Part shown: positions 16,695 through 25,946 of the stretch, one piece after another
Layout of the letters: the number at the start of each line of letters is the position of its first letter
How positions within the stretch are numbered: the first letter of the stretch is position 1
Origin: LLD-282 sp964395835
GTDB lineage: Bacteria; Pseudomonadota; Gammaproteobacteria; Berkiellales; Berkiellaceae
DNA: 64,000 bases
Assembly: GCA_964395835.1 (NCBI GenBank)
Contig: CAYNBJ010000002.1
Coordinates: 124,001-188,000, forward strand
Direction: 5' to 3'
The notes under the pieces: model-generated
Seen by the model: the letters and a program-made list of their open reading frames with translations, nothing else
The model's database searches: none
Told to the model about the DNA's origin: nothing
Program-made: the position numbers and the translations under genes

Positions 16695-17560
16695 TGAATA
16701 CACACGATAAATACAATATTTTTTTTCTAGCCTTTCTGGGCATTGTTGCGCTTTGTGTAGTATATGTTGCAAAAGCTAGAAAGAAATGTCAGACGAGATA
16801 CTATCGACACTCAGACGGCTTGATTATTGTCCAAGATCAAGGACCTTTTCGTAAACTGTATTTTGATTGTATTGAGCATTCTATTCAGTCGATTATTGAA
16901 CGGCATCATAGATATAGGGTCATTTTCGATTATCAAAAAATTATATTAGTACTTTTGGTGCATGCTCCCCGTCGAGATCGTATTTTAGTTGTAGGTCTTG
17001 GCGCCGGGACATTGAGCACCGCGATACGAAGATTGTACCCATTTGCTTATATTGATCATATTGAAAAGCATTCTTTAATGTATACAATCGCTCAGAAGGA
17101 ATTTCATTTTCAACCTGATTTGAAAATGACCTTCTATGAGCAAGATGCGTTACTTTGTCTCAGAAATCAGATAAACAAAAATCAATATAATGTCGTTATT
17201 CTTGATGCTTTTCACGCTGATGGTATTCCATCATCTTTGCTTTCAGCGGAATTTTACTCTCTTGTGCGTTCTGTTCTATCCTCTGATGGTGTAGTTTTGA
17301 TTAATACCTTATATCAATCCAAGTGGGAAAAAGAGCAACAAAAATTATTGCGAGCCTATTGTGGAGCTTATTGTGTGACAATTCCACCATTAACAAGTCA
17401 AGAATATAATTCTATTTTGCTATGTGCTAAAAATCATTTTCCTTTAGAAAAAAACAATCTAGAGCAAGATGCTTTAGATTGTTTGAAGCAGATTAATGTG
17501 CAGTATCATTTGTTCTTTCAACATATTCAAAGGTCTTCGGATGATCTCTTCAGAATCTGA
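16694..17560 (+). CDS. spermidine-synthase-like methyltransferase-fold membrane protein
   Basis: A 288-residue protein with one N-terminal membrane helix (about 10-27, FFLAFLGIVALCVVYVA) and a Rossmann domain. The nucleotide-binding loop reads ILVVGLGAGTLS, followed by the acidic strand IDHIEKH and the ILDAF-x-x-DGIPSSL segment typical of polyamine aminopropyltransferase-like proteins. Such membrane-anchored homologues are often called fused spermidine synthases, but their substrate is rarely known. The start shares its A with the lolD stop (TAATG), so translation is coupled. The 3' end overlaps mutH by 20 bases. Confidence 0.7.
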   Translation: MNTHDKYNIFFLAFLGIVALCVVYVAKARKKCQTRYYRHSDGLIIVQDQGPFRKLYFDCIEHSIQSIIERHHRYRVIFDYQKIILVLLVHAPRRDRILVVGLGAGTLSTAIRRLYPFAYIDHIEKHSLMYTIAQKEFHFQPDLKMTFYEQDALLCLRNQINKNQYNVVILDAFHADGIPSSLLSAEFYSLVRSVLSSDGVVLINTLYQSKWEKEQQKLLRAYCGAYCVTIPPLTSQEYNSILLCAKNHFPLEKNNLEQDALDCLKQINVQYHLFFQHIQRSSDDLFRI

Positions 17561-18179
17561 TCTTTTTGTATTTTTGAAAAAATGGGAGAAAGTCTCTTTG
17601 TATGATTTGGCTTGTTATCTTCACTATCCTATAAAATCTAAAATAGATAAAGGTGATACAGGGCATATGATCGAAAGTCTTTTAGGCGCACAAATTTCAA
17701 ATTCTCGTGATCCTGATCTTAAGAACTTGGGTATCGAAATTAAAACACTGCCTATTTGCCAAGATTTGCATATTCTGGAAAATACCTTTTTAAGCTCAGT
17801 GCCTCTGCCTTTTAATGAGGGCTCCTTGTTGCAATCCCAATTGTGGAAAAAAATTTCTAAAATTGTTTTTATTACAATTGTTAGGACCCAGAGAGCGCCA
17901 TCTTATGAAGATTACATTGGCAAAACTTTTATTTTAGATTGGGCTGCAGAGCGCAAGGCTTTTCATACTCTCATGGCGGATTGGGCGTTGTTGAGCTCGA
18001 TTTTACTACTGGAAGAATATCATTTTATCGATTCTACATTGGGAGAGGCTTTACATATTCGACCTAAAGCACGTAATGCTTTACACAGTATTCGTGTGGG
18101 AGCGGTCAAAATGAATCCCATGGGTTTTTATTTAAGGAAGAAATTTTTGCAGCCGTATGTTCAACAGATTTATTTATAA
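17541..18179 (+). CDS. mutH: MutH-family mismatch-repair endonuclease
   Basis: Sequence- and methylation-specific endonuclease that in E. coli nicks the unmethylated strand at hemimethylated GATC during MutS/MutL repair. The active-site pattern D-x6-E-x-K is visible as D59, E66 and K68 (DLKNLGIEIKT, E. coli D70, E77, K79). Other family blocks are MIESLLGA, ENTFLSSVPL, IRPKARN and GFYLRKKFL near the end. The ATG at 17541 follows AAAGG by seven bases and gives 212 residues (E. coli 229). It closes the hisS-lolCD operon. A Dam methylase and MutL would be expected elsewhere in the genome; Sau3AI-type enzymes are the related alternative. Confidence 0.85.
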   Translation: MISSESDLFVFLKKWEKVSLYDLACYLHYPIKSKIDKGDTGHMIESLLGAQISNSRDPDLKNLGIEIKTLPICQDLHILENTFLSSVPLPFNEGSLLQSQLWKKISKIVFITIVRTQRAPSYEDYIGKTFILDWAAERKAFHTLMADWALLSSILLLEEYHFIDSTLGEALHIRPKARNALHSIRVGAVKMNPMGFYLRKKFLQPYVQQIYL

Positions 18180-18207
18180 AGCTTTTTTTGACTAAAACCT
18201 GAACAAT

Positions 18208-18239
18208 AAAAGCCTAGAAAGCTAACTTTCTAGGCTTTT
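18208..18239. terminator. bidirectional terminator after mutH
   Basis: Perfect 14-base inverted repeat (AAAAGCCTAGAAAG at 18208-18221, complement at 18226-18239) with a 4-base loop, A-rich on one side and T-rich on the other. It lies between mutH and the convergent gene ending at 18302. Confidence 0.85.
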
Positions 18240-18301
18240 GTCACTCTATTTTTGTAATTTTTGAGCGGCTATTTTAAGAAGACGTGGAGGTTTTTTTCGG
18301 A

Positions 18302-20038
18302 TTAAGAGGAGGCCCTGACTAATCTATTGGATTTCTCAGCGAGGATTTCATTTGCCGTCTGACAGGGGGTTGTGAATCGGATCAATGCTGCATGACTCTC
18401 GGGAGTATTGGTATCGGAGTTAGGCGTATCTGTCGAATGATCGATAGTGTATCCATGGGCGCATGGTTTTTCTTCGAGTCGATTGTTGAGTCGATCTATG
18501 ACGAGTGTATGATCTATTTGTGCTGCAAGAAGATGCCTTGTCATTCTGGATTGTATAATGAAATGTTGCATCCCCAAAAAAGGATAAGTAAGAAATCCTG
18601 CAATCATGAGTTGAACAACGGAATACGCAAAGTCATAAATGGAGCTAGGGTTCCTAAGTGTATGAAAGTTTTCTTGTACTATCGTATTAAGACCAAGAAA
18701 ATCTGCGTCTGATTTACTTTTTAAAATAGTATATTGCTCATCAATTTGACGCAATAGCCAAGTATGGGGATAATCAGATAGCTTTGCATCGCATAGTGTT
18801 TTCACCGCGCCTTCTATCTTACCTCTTGTTAAAGCATTAAAACATGCATACGCGACTTTGTCTAATATTTTCATATCGCTTATAGCCGAAATGCTTCTAG
18901 GGTGTGCTTTTTCTGGATGTGCCAAGTGCTGTTGTGTGACATATGCAGCAAGAGCATGAATGGAAGAGGTGTTTTTATCGACAAGAATAACACTCTTATC
19001 AGGACTCATATTGTGCTTTTTAATTTGGGCATTATTTGAGAACCAAGACGGCATAAAATACGATAAGAATAATACTACACATCTTGCTCCAATGAGTATG
19101 TTTTGTGCAAAAAAAGCATACATGGATAGTTGATAAAGTGTGACGCCAAGAGATGAAATCCAGCCAATAGGGGAGCTCAACATGAGAGCCATTGACAAAG
19201 AGAGAGCAGAAAGTAACAGAATGTTTCTGGCGCGATTGTATGCAAAAACTGTAATTGCATACAAATAAGGTGTTTTCATTGCAAATGTGAAAACCCAAGA
19301 ATAAAAATCTTTTGTAAAAGAGTGCATGAATCCAAATAAGACAGATTCTTGGTGCAAGGTACTGGCGCGATCGAAGTTATCTAGTGCAGTGCTAAAACTT
19401 TTGGCAGAATCTATTCCTATGATAGAGTTTTCTATATTTTTCAGTGGTTGGATCGCCCAAGATTGAGCAGAGCTAAAAATAGGAGAAAGCGCAGAATAAA
19501 TAGGATTTAATGCAGAAAAGATATAGGAGATCACATTTTTGATTGGTCCTGCAGGTAAAAACAGAACACTAAACCGAGCTGGAATAAATAAATCCCAAAC
19601 ACTAAAGAGTGCGTTCAAATACCACGTGGTGTTTTCAATGATATCAATATTTGCATGCATGCTATATAGTGGATAAGATCCTATTAAACCGAGTCGCATC
19701 TTATGCGTCGTATCTGTAGATCCATCGACGAAGGCATTGTAATAATGGAGAGTCACAGGATCAGTGATGAGTTCGTAATCTGGTGCATGCTTGTACAGAT
19801 CTTGCTCAAATGCAATAGAATTCAAAGAGTAAAAAGACTCTGTATTTGAAGGGGCAATTAAATTTTTGCTAGAGTATTCAGCGGAGGGATAAAGCAAGGC
19901 TAATGGGTTCATATACACATGGCGGATCTTTGTTGTAAATCTATGGTACCCATGATGGAGCGTTGTTGTAAGTCCTTCGTACCAAAGTTGTGCTGTATCA
20001 TTAAGATTTTCGTTTGTGTTTTCTGCGCTGTTTTGCAT
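18302..20038 (-). CDS. unrecognised multi-span membrane protein
   Basis: A 578-residue protein I cannot assign. Hydrophobic stretches are visible at roughly 140-185 (including FIPARFSVLFLPAGPI and three IFSALNPIYSALSPIF-like turns), 250-330 (two or three helices, e.g. ILLLSALSLSMALML) and 470-492. The first 130 residues and the last 80 are polar; the tail carries a Ser/Thr/Asp/Pro-rich stretch (STDTPNSDTNTPES). It has no signal peptide. It stands alone, with a terminator on its downstream side and a 150-base gap to the cyd operon. Codon use looks like its neighbours. It could be a lineage-specific envelope protein or an effector with membrane-insertion segments. Confidence 0.6.
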   Translation of the reverse strand: MQNSAENTNENLNDTAQLWYEGLTTTLHHGYHRFTTKIRHVYMNPLALLYPSAEYSSKNLIAPSNTESFYSLNSIAFEQDLYKHAPDYELITDPVTLHYYNAFVDGSTDTTHKMRLGLIGSYPLYSMHANIDIIENTTWYLNALFSVWDLFIPARFSVLFLPAGPIKNVISYIFSALNPIYSALSPIFSSAQSWAIQPLKNIENSIIGIDSAKSFSTALDNFDRASTLHQESVLFGFMHSFTKDFYSWVFTFAMKTPYLYAITVFAYNRARNILLLSALSLSMALMLSSPIGWISSLGVTLYQLSMYAFFAQNILIGARCVVLFLSYFMPSWFSNNAQIKKHNMSPDKSVILVDKNTSSIHALAAYVTQQHLAHPEKAHPRSISAISDMKILDKVAYACFNALTRGKIEGAVKTLCDAKLSDYPHTWLLRQIDEQYTILKSKSDADFLGLNTIVQENFHTLRNPSSIYDFAYSVVQLMIAGFLTYPFLGMQHFIIQSRMTRHLLAAQIDHTLVIDRLNNRLEEKPCAHGYTIDHSTDTPNSDTNTPESHAALIRFTTPCQTANEILAEKSNRLVRASS

Positions 20039-20188
20039 CGTATAATGAGTTCAAACCTTTAATAAGGATATATTAACATATTGTATTGATTGTAACAATT
20101 CCTTTATCTGAAAATCCCATTATAGATCTGATTGTTTTTTTCAAATGAAGCAAAAGAACAAACCTACAACATCCATCTGTTGAATTTT

Positions 20189-20314
20189 TTAATGTGTAAT
20201 CAATTTTAAAATGATTTTAAATGGTAGCGCTAAAATGATCATTCCAAGACAGCCGCTGATCCATAATACAATGAACCAGCCTAAAGGTGAAAGATGACTC
20301 TCTAAAAAGGCCAT
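20189..20314 (-). CDS. DUF2474/CydX-like small oxidase subunit
   Basis: A 41-residue single-span protein starting 19 bases after the cydB stop. HLSPLGWFIVLWISGCLGMIILALPFKIIL matches the pattern of the DUF2474 family (LGWF-x-x-LW-x-x-S .. A..R/K), small membrane proteins encoded after CIO-type cytochrome bd genes and thought to act like CydX. The frame is open further upstream into cydB, where an AGGAG lies ahead of an ATT codon, so a longer form is possible. Identification rests on context plus motif. Confidence 0.6.
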   Translation of the reverse strand: MAFLESHLSPLGWFIVLWISGCLGMIILALPFKIILKLITH

Positions 20315-20333
20315 GAATCGTAAAAGGATCTTA

Positions 20334-21362
20334 TTAGTAAAAATGATGCTTCTCCTGCTCTTTTCCCCAAAAAGTTGTGTAGGTGTATATCGTATAAAAT
20401 AAAATACAGGGCAAGACAAAAATCACCCCAATGAGCATCAGCGAGAGGCTCGCAGGATGCGCCATCGCATCTGAAATTTTATAATGATAAGGGATCATCC
20501 ATGGGTATATCGTTGCAAGGAGTGCTAGATAATAAAAGACAAAGATTAAAAAGGAGCATAAAAAAATTTTTTTTTCATTTTTCTGCCATAAACCTTTCCA
20601 TAAAAATACGAATGTACCGATTAAGATAAGAAAAAGAGATAAGAAAAATATGTTTGAAGGAAATGAAAACCATCTTAAAAAAATTTCTTTTCTCAAAAAA
20701 GGCATAAAAACAAAAACGAAACAAGAAAAAAACACCATAAATATTGAGCAATATAACGCTGCCATGTGAGACCAACGATGTAAACGATCTTGGGATTTGA
20801 GCTGTGTCCACGCAGCACCCAAAAGGCCATACCCAAAAATTAACGCAGCTCCTGTGATCATGCTAAAAGCGCTAGCCCATTCAAAAGCGCCTCCAGAAAA
20901 TGATCTCCCTGTCACGCTCACTCCTTGGATATATGCGCCTAAAACAGAGCCCTGAAAAAATGCTGCTCCTAAGGAACCGAAGTGAAAAAAATAAAGCCAC
21001 ATATGTTTTAACACGGTGTTTTTTTCTTTAAAGTAAAATTCAAATGACGATCCTCGAAAAACCAAACATAAAAGCATGGCAATCAAAGGAACATAAAAAG
21101 CACCCATTAAAATAGAATAAGCTAAAGGAAAAGCAGCGAGAAGGCCCCCGCCACCAAGGACCAGCCATGTTTGATTAGCATCCCAAAAAGGCGCTACGGT
21201 TCGCATCATTTGATGCTTATCTTCCATTTTAGGTGCAAAAGGAATCAAAATGCCGACACCTAAAACAAAGCCATCTAGTAAAATATACAGTAAAATGGCT
21301 ACAGCAATAATTGCAGACCAAACCATAGGCAGATTAACAAACGATGAGAGATCAAGCAACAT
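20334..21362 (-). CDS. cydB: cytochrome bd (CIO-type) quinol oxidase subunit II
   Basis: Second subunit of the bd-type terminal quinol oxidase in the inner membrane. Family features are LLDGFVLGVGIL near residue 29, PFWDANQTWLVLGGGGLLAAFP near 58, and about eight further membrane helices in 342 residues. Its start overlaps the end of cydA by 11 bases. The pair, with a short subunit I, corresponds to the cyanide-insensitive branch. It reduces O2 directly with quinol electrons and does not need cytochrome c. Confidence 0.92.
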   Translation of the reverse strand: MLLDLSSFVNLPMVWSAIIAVAILLYILLDGFVLGVGILIPFAPKMEDKHQMMRTVAPFWDANQTWLVLGGGGLLAAFPLAYSILMGAFYVPLIAMLLCLVFRGSSFEFYFKEKNTVLKHMWLYFFHFGSLGAAFFQGSVLGAYIQGVSVTGRSFSGGAFEWASAFSMITGAALIFGYGLLGAAWTQLKSQDRLHRWSHMAALYCSIFMVFFSCFVFVFMPFLRKEIFLRWFSFPSNIFFLSLFLILIGTFVFLWKGLWQKNEKKIFLCSFLIFVFYYLALLATIYPWMIPYHYKISDAMAHPASLSLMLIGVIFVLPCILFYTIYTYTTFWGKEQEKHHFY

Positions 21363-22680
21363 GAGTGGATACCCCTCTGAGGATTAAACGGCGAAGATAG
21401 TACATTCCTCCCCCAAACACAAAGAAATACACGATTATGAACCCTAAGAGAGACCAAAAAACTTCCGGTCCATCTAAAGAAGGGGTCAGTGAATCTTTTG
21501 TTTTTAACACACCGTAAACAGTGTATGGTTGTCTTCCTACCTCTGTGACAAACCATCCGCACAGAATCGCAATAATTCCTGATGGGCCCATGATCCACCA
21601 TGCTTTGAGTATCCATTGATTATCAAAAAGAGTCTTTTTCTTATAATATACGAATGCACTTATCCAACCTAAGGCAACCATTGCGACTCCAATTCCAACC
21701 ATCGCACGAAATGCAAAAAATGGAATCACAACAGGTGGTCGTTCTTGCGGGGCAAAGTTTTTCAGCCCTTTAACCTCACCATCCCAAGAGTGTGTCAAAA
21801 TTAAGCTGCTTAGATACGGAATAGAGATTTCATAATCATTTTTTTCATTTTTTTCATTCGGCCAGGCAAAAACACGCAAAGCAGCGGGCGATTCGTTTTC
21901 CCATAGGCCTTCTATAGCAGCAACTTTTGCAGGTTGATGCTCTAAGGTATTTAAACCGTGCAAATCTCCTGCAATCATCTGTATCGGACCGAAAAAACAT
22001 GCCATGGATACAGAACACAGTAGCATGATCTTTGCATGTTCTTGGTGTCGTTTTCTTAAAAGATAGTAAGCCCCTACAGATCCAACAATAAATGCTGTAG
22101 TTAGATACGACGCAATGATCATATGCACAAGGCGATAAGGAAAAGATGGATTAAATAAAATTTCCCACCAATTTTGCGGAATCAAAGTGCCATCTTCTAA
22201 AACAGAGTATCCTTGTGGTGTTTGCATCCAGCTGTTGACAGACAAAATCCAAAATCCGGAAAGTAATGTGCCAAAAGCCACAATCAATGTTGAAGAAAAA
22301 TGCATTTTTTTACTCACTCTATGAAAACCAAAAAGCATAATTCCTAAAAATGATGATTCTAAAAAGAATGCTGTTAAGACCTCAAATCCTAGCAGCGGAC
22401 CAATCACTGAGCTGACTTTGTCAGAAAAAAGGGACCAATTAGTTCCAATTTGATAGGATAAAACGACGCCAGATACAACTCCGAGACCAAAAGAAAGAGA
22501 AAAAATTTTAATCCAAAATTCGTATAATTCAAAAAAAACTTTCTTACCAGTGTAAAGCCATACGCCTTCAAGAAACGCTAAAAAGGACGCTAGTCCGATG
22601 CTAATCGATGGAAAAATAATATGAAATGTAACAGTAAATGCAAATTGTATGCGAGATAATAAAAGAGCAGAAAAGATCAT
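21352..22680 (-). CDS. cydA: cytochrome bd (CIO-type) quinol oxidase subunit I
   Basis: Haem-bearing subunit of the bd oxidase. It opens with RIQFAFTVTFHIIFPS; H20 is the expected axial ligand of haem b595/d. FGLGVVSGV.LSYQIGTNW and the conserved GRQP (EVGRQPYTVYG) follow. At 442 residues it has the short Q-loop of the CioA type rather than the ~520 residues of E. coli CydA. It is the first gene of cydA-cydB-DUF2474. The upstream region is AT-rich, with a TATACT box 29 bases before the ATG as a possible -10 but no clear -35 or FNR site. Confidence 0.92.
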   Translation of the reverse strand: MIFSALLLSRIQFAFTVTFHIIFPSISIGLASFLAFLEGVWLYTGKKVFFELYEFWIKIFSLSFGLGVVSGVVLSYQIGTNWSLFSDKVSSVIGPLLGFEVLTAFFLESSFLGIMLFGFHRVSKKMHFSSTLIVAFGTLLSGFWILSVNSWMQTPQGYSVLEDGTLIPQNWWEILFNPSFPYRLVHMIIASYLTTAFIVGSVGAYYLLRKRHQEHAKIMLLCSVSMACFFGPIQMIAGDLHGLNTLEHQPAKVAAIEGLWENESPAALRVFAWPNEKNEKNDYEISIPYLSSLILTHSWDGEVKGLKNFAPQERPPVVIPFFAFRAMVGIGVAMVALGWISAFVYYKKKTLFDNQWILKAWWIMGPSGIIAILCGWFVTEVGRQPYTVYGVLKTKDSLTPSLDGPEVFWSLLGFIIVYFFVFGGGMYYLRRLILRGVSTHVA

Positions 22681-23056
22681 AAGATCAGCAAATAATTAAA
22701 AGCATATTTAGTATAGCTAAGATATCAATTTTAAAAAATCAAACACAAGAATATAGCCCATGCAATGGGATATATATCGATAAAAGAATACAAGAACAAT
22801 ATCAGTATAAGTTGTGATTGTTTTTTGTATCAAAATATATAAAATTCGTTCCTTATCAACTTCGGTGCAAGTGTGATTCTGTTAACGGTTTTACATGCAT
22901 AAGACTTCGAATTAAATAGATCTTATGGGGATTTCATGTTATTTAAGATGCAATTTTCAGTGAATTTAGATGCAAATCTTACTCCCTTGTGTTTATTTGT
23001 GCCATCGGATTTTTAAGGGGCTTTTATATCTGTTGATCTTTATGAGTGCACTGAGT
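22681..23056. other. gene-free stretch between cydA and an ankyrin gene
   Basis: 376 bases upstream of cydA and downstream of the 909-residue ankyrin gene. Only very short ORFs (26 codons at most) are present, and no strong hairpin with a T-run. The half next to cydA is AT-rich and presumably holds its promoter. Confidence 0.5.
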
Positions 23057-25786
23057 TCATGCAGGTTTCTGTTTTTTTAAACGTGTTGACATTGATTCGC
23101 TCTCTGTAGATATTGGATTTGTTGTGAATATGATGTGTCGCCATGTGCTGGGCTGATTGTCAGGGTCCATATTCTCAAAAGATTGATCGATGCTCATTGG
23201 AAATGAAGAGCAGGAATCATCTGTATCTCTTGTACACTGATATTCCAAATATTCAATAAGTTCCTGATCATTTTTTTCAAGTGCAATTGTTAAGGCAGTG
23301 CTGTTCTTGTGATTGGTATAGGTGTTCAATTGTTTTGGTGTATATTTTTTTATAATTTCAAAGTATTTGTTCTCTATAGCAAGAAAAAGAAGCATTGATT
23401 GGATTTTCTCTGCAGAAGGTGAGGAACATAAAAATAATATCTTGAGTTTCAAACTATGTATAAAAGACAGAAATCTGTTTTCCGCAATATCGTTCTTGAA
23501 AATCATTTGCAAACGCCTTTCAGAACAAGGGAGATCTTTCAAAGTTAATGATCCTTCAAAAAAAGCAAGAATGATTTCTTGATGTTCTTTGCGCATCGCA
23601 TTCAATGTTTTATTTGGCAAATTCAATAACTTGGACTGCTTTTTAATCAGCCGTGAAAACGGATCTGCTCCTGCTCGTACTAATAATTGGATCATTTCTG
23701 TGCGGTTTAATTTTATAGCACATGTAAGTGCTGTTGTTTCTGCATCAACACGATCTGGATCTATGCCTGTAGCAAGCAATATCTTTATACATTCAATTTG
23801 ATTATACATCACTCCAATGATGAGAGCTTTTCCAGATGACTCTGCGATATTCAGCATTGCCTGTTTAGAAAGCAAATACCTGAGGCATGCAGTATCGCCG
23901 TTCATAACACTATACATCATGGCATTATATCCTTGACTTTGCGGCGGGCTCAGGCGCGGCATGCGGAGCGTGTTCTGATCAGCATAATCTGAAATATCAG
24001 TTTGAGCGTTATAATCTAAAAGTAATCTCACGCATTCCATGTGCCCTTTCTTAGCTGCTTTGATAAGCGCTGTTTGGCCTAATGAGCATTGTATATTAAT
24101 AAGATCTGCATACTGATTATTATCAATGCGAGATTTTTTTTGATGCTCTAAAAGAATTGATAAAAGGCACTGAGAATGATCGTATTCTGCAGCAATCATG
24201 AGTGACGAAACGAGATTAGTGTGCGGACTGAAGTAATCTGTTGTCTCTATCAGTTGATAAATAATATTTTTATTAACATCTGTATCAAGCAAAGCTTTGA
24301 CAACTTGATTGCACCCTGTCTTTAGAGCGTAAACCCAAAGAAGTTGTCTTGGATGTGTTTTGAGTGCTTGATAATTCACTTGATGCAGGAGCTCTCTCTC
24401 TGAACATGTGAATCCGAGTTCATTATTCAGCATTTTTATCACATTGTTTTCAAAAACATGATTAGGATCGGTACTTAATTTCTTTTTTAGCAGTTGTTTT
24501 TCGAGAGGCTTTTTAAGCTGAGAGCCAACAAGAGACCAGATGAGTTTCGCCTGATCGGAATTGGCAAAGATCTGTTTTTCAGTCATAAGATTTATAATCG
24601 CTTGATCTGTGAGATGCTCTTGTGGTGCATCAATACAAAAATCTGACTCTTCACCATCTCGTTGTAAAACTCCCTCCAGGCTGGGAAATTCTCGTTCACA
24701 ATCAGATTCATCTTGTCTGCGGGTTACAAGATAAATGATATTCTCTTCCGATATTTTTCGAAAAGTTATTTTCCTATTTTTCTGCTGGTGGTGTTTTTTC
24801 CATGTATTGAATCGTGTGCGAGCGTCTTCTGAAGAGAGAGGAGCAATTAGCTTGTATAAATTTTTTTTTATCGAAGTACACGTGTATCCTGCTGCTGTAT
24901 AGTATGCTTTGTACAAAAAATCTGATGGCAATAATTCGTTATTTATTATAACTAAATATTTTTCAAGTGTTGAAATTGTCATTTCATCATCGGCATTTAA
25001 GTCTATGCGGTTTTCAAGAGCATATGTTTCGTAATAGAGCGTCATTGTGTCCAAGACTCTCTGTTTCATGCTCTCTTCACTTGCGTAATCGTAGTGCGAA
25101 TAATATTTTTTTTCAGAGAGATGATAGGCGGTTCTTGTATCATCTAAAGTGGCGACTAAATCTTCCAGAGCCTGCGCACGATCAGCGTTATTTGCAAGAG
25201 AATATATCCATATCAGCGCCTGGTGCAAAATTGTACAACATGCGGACTGAGGGAGCATTTCGCTCTTGAGCTGTCTTTCAATATACGCCACCATCTCTTT
25301 TTGGAGAGTAGAAATATCTTTTTCAGGAGTATTGGGAATTGAAAGGTTCTGATTACAGGCCTCTTGGCTAGCTTGGCAGCGTGCTTTTTGATTGGCACTT
25401 AAAATCTCATCGAAGTTACCGGAGTTAATAGAATGCACAATCTTATCTAAAGCATCTTGAAAGGAAATGGGTTCTTTTGTAGATGCAGATTGTTTTTCGA
25501 GCCAATTTTTTGTATTGGCAGTATAACAGTGAAACAATTGCAAAGAAATATCCACTCTTCCTGGTTTAGGTTGTGCAAGTCTTCTATCAATGAGATGGAA
25601 AAGTTTTTGTTTTTGTTGAAAGGAAAAAGGTGACCAAAGTTTATATAAATATTGTGTGGTAGGCAGATTCTGTAAAGATTTAATTAAACAATCCAAATGA
25701 TAATCTGAAACAGGTTTGTTAGTCTTTGCTAGTGATTGAAAGGAGAAGAATAAATCCGCGTATGACATTAAAAAAGACCAAAACAT
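23057..25786 (-). CDS. ankyrin-repeat protein, 909 aa, paralogue of the 45.5-48.7 kb gene
   Basis: Start supported by AAGGA seven bases upstream. Three parts: an N-terminal helical domain (1-80; DCL-x-x-SLQ .. TQYLYKLWSPFSFQQKQKLFHLIDRR), a mostly helical middle, then about six ankyrin repeats from roughly 510 to 710 (TALIKAAKKGHMECVRLLLDYNA, YNAMMYSVMNGDTACLRYLLSK, TALTCAIKLNRTEMIQLLVRAGADPF). A C-terminal domain begins with MRKEHQEI and runs through EIIKKYTPKQLNTY. Both end domains recur in the 1,061-residue gene at 45503-48688, while the middle differs. No signal peptide or membrane helix. Probably a host-interacting or regulatory scaffold protein (inference). Confidence 0.85.
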   Translation of the reverse strand: MFWSFLMSYADLFFSFQSLAKTNKPVSDYHLDCLIKSLQNLPTTQYLYKLWSPFSFQQKQKLFHLIDRRLAQPKPGRVDISLQLFHCYTANTKNWLEKQSASTKEPISFQDALDKIVHSINSGNFDEILSANQKARCQASQEACNQNLSIPNTPEKDISTLQKEMVAYIERQLKSEMLPQSACCTILHQALIWIYSLANNADRAQALEDLVATLDDTRTAYHLSEKKYYSHYDYASEESMKQRVLDTMTLYYETYALENRIDLNADDEMTISTLEKYLVIINNELLPSDFLYKAYYTAAGYTCTSIKKNLYKLIAPLSSEDARTRFNTWKKHHQQKNRKITFRKISEENIIYLVTRRQDESDCEREFPSLEGVLQRDGEESDFCIDAPQEHLTDQAIINLMTEKQIFANSDQAKLIWSLVGSQLKKPLEKQLLKKKLSTDPNHVFENNVIKMLNNELGFTCSERELLHQVNYQALKTHPRQLLWVYALKTGCNQVVKALLDTDVNKNIIYQLIETTDYFSPHTNLVSSLMIAAEYDHSQCLLSILLEHQKKSRIDNNQYADLINIQCSLGQTALIKAAKKGHMECVRLLLDYNAQTDISDYADQNTLRMPRLSPPQSQGYNAMMYSVMNGDTACLRYLLSKQAMLNIAESSGKALIIGVMYNQIECIKILLATGIDPDRVDAETTALTCAIKLNRTEMIQLLVRAGADPFSRLIKKQSKLLNLPNKTLNAMRKEHQEIILAFFEGSLTLKDLPCSERRLQMIFKNDIAENRFLSFIHSLKLKILFLCSSPSAEKIQSMLLFLAIENKYFEIIKKYTPKQLNTYTNHKNSTALTIALEKNDQELIEYLEYQCTRDTDDSCSSFPMSIDQSFENMDPDNQPSTWRHIIFTTNPISTESESMSTRLKKQKPA

Positions 25787-25946
25787 GCTTAAATCCTTCG
25801 GAAAAAGTTTAGTTCGATTATAATAGAAATCGAGATTTTAAGTATAAAAAAATTTATTTTTCAAGTCTATTTATATGATGCATCATCCCGATAAATACAT
25901 ATCGGTCAAGAATAGTTGTTTTTTAAAAGAACAAGTTTTCTCATAA

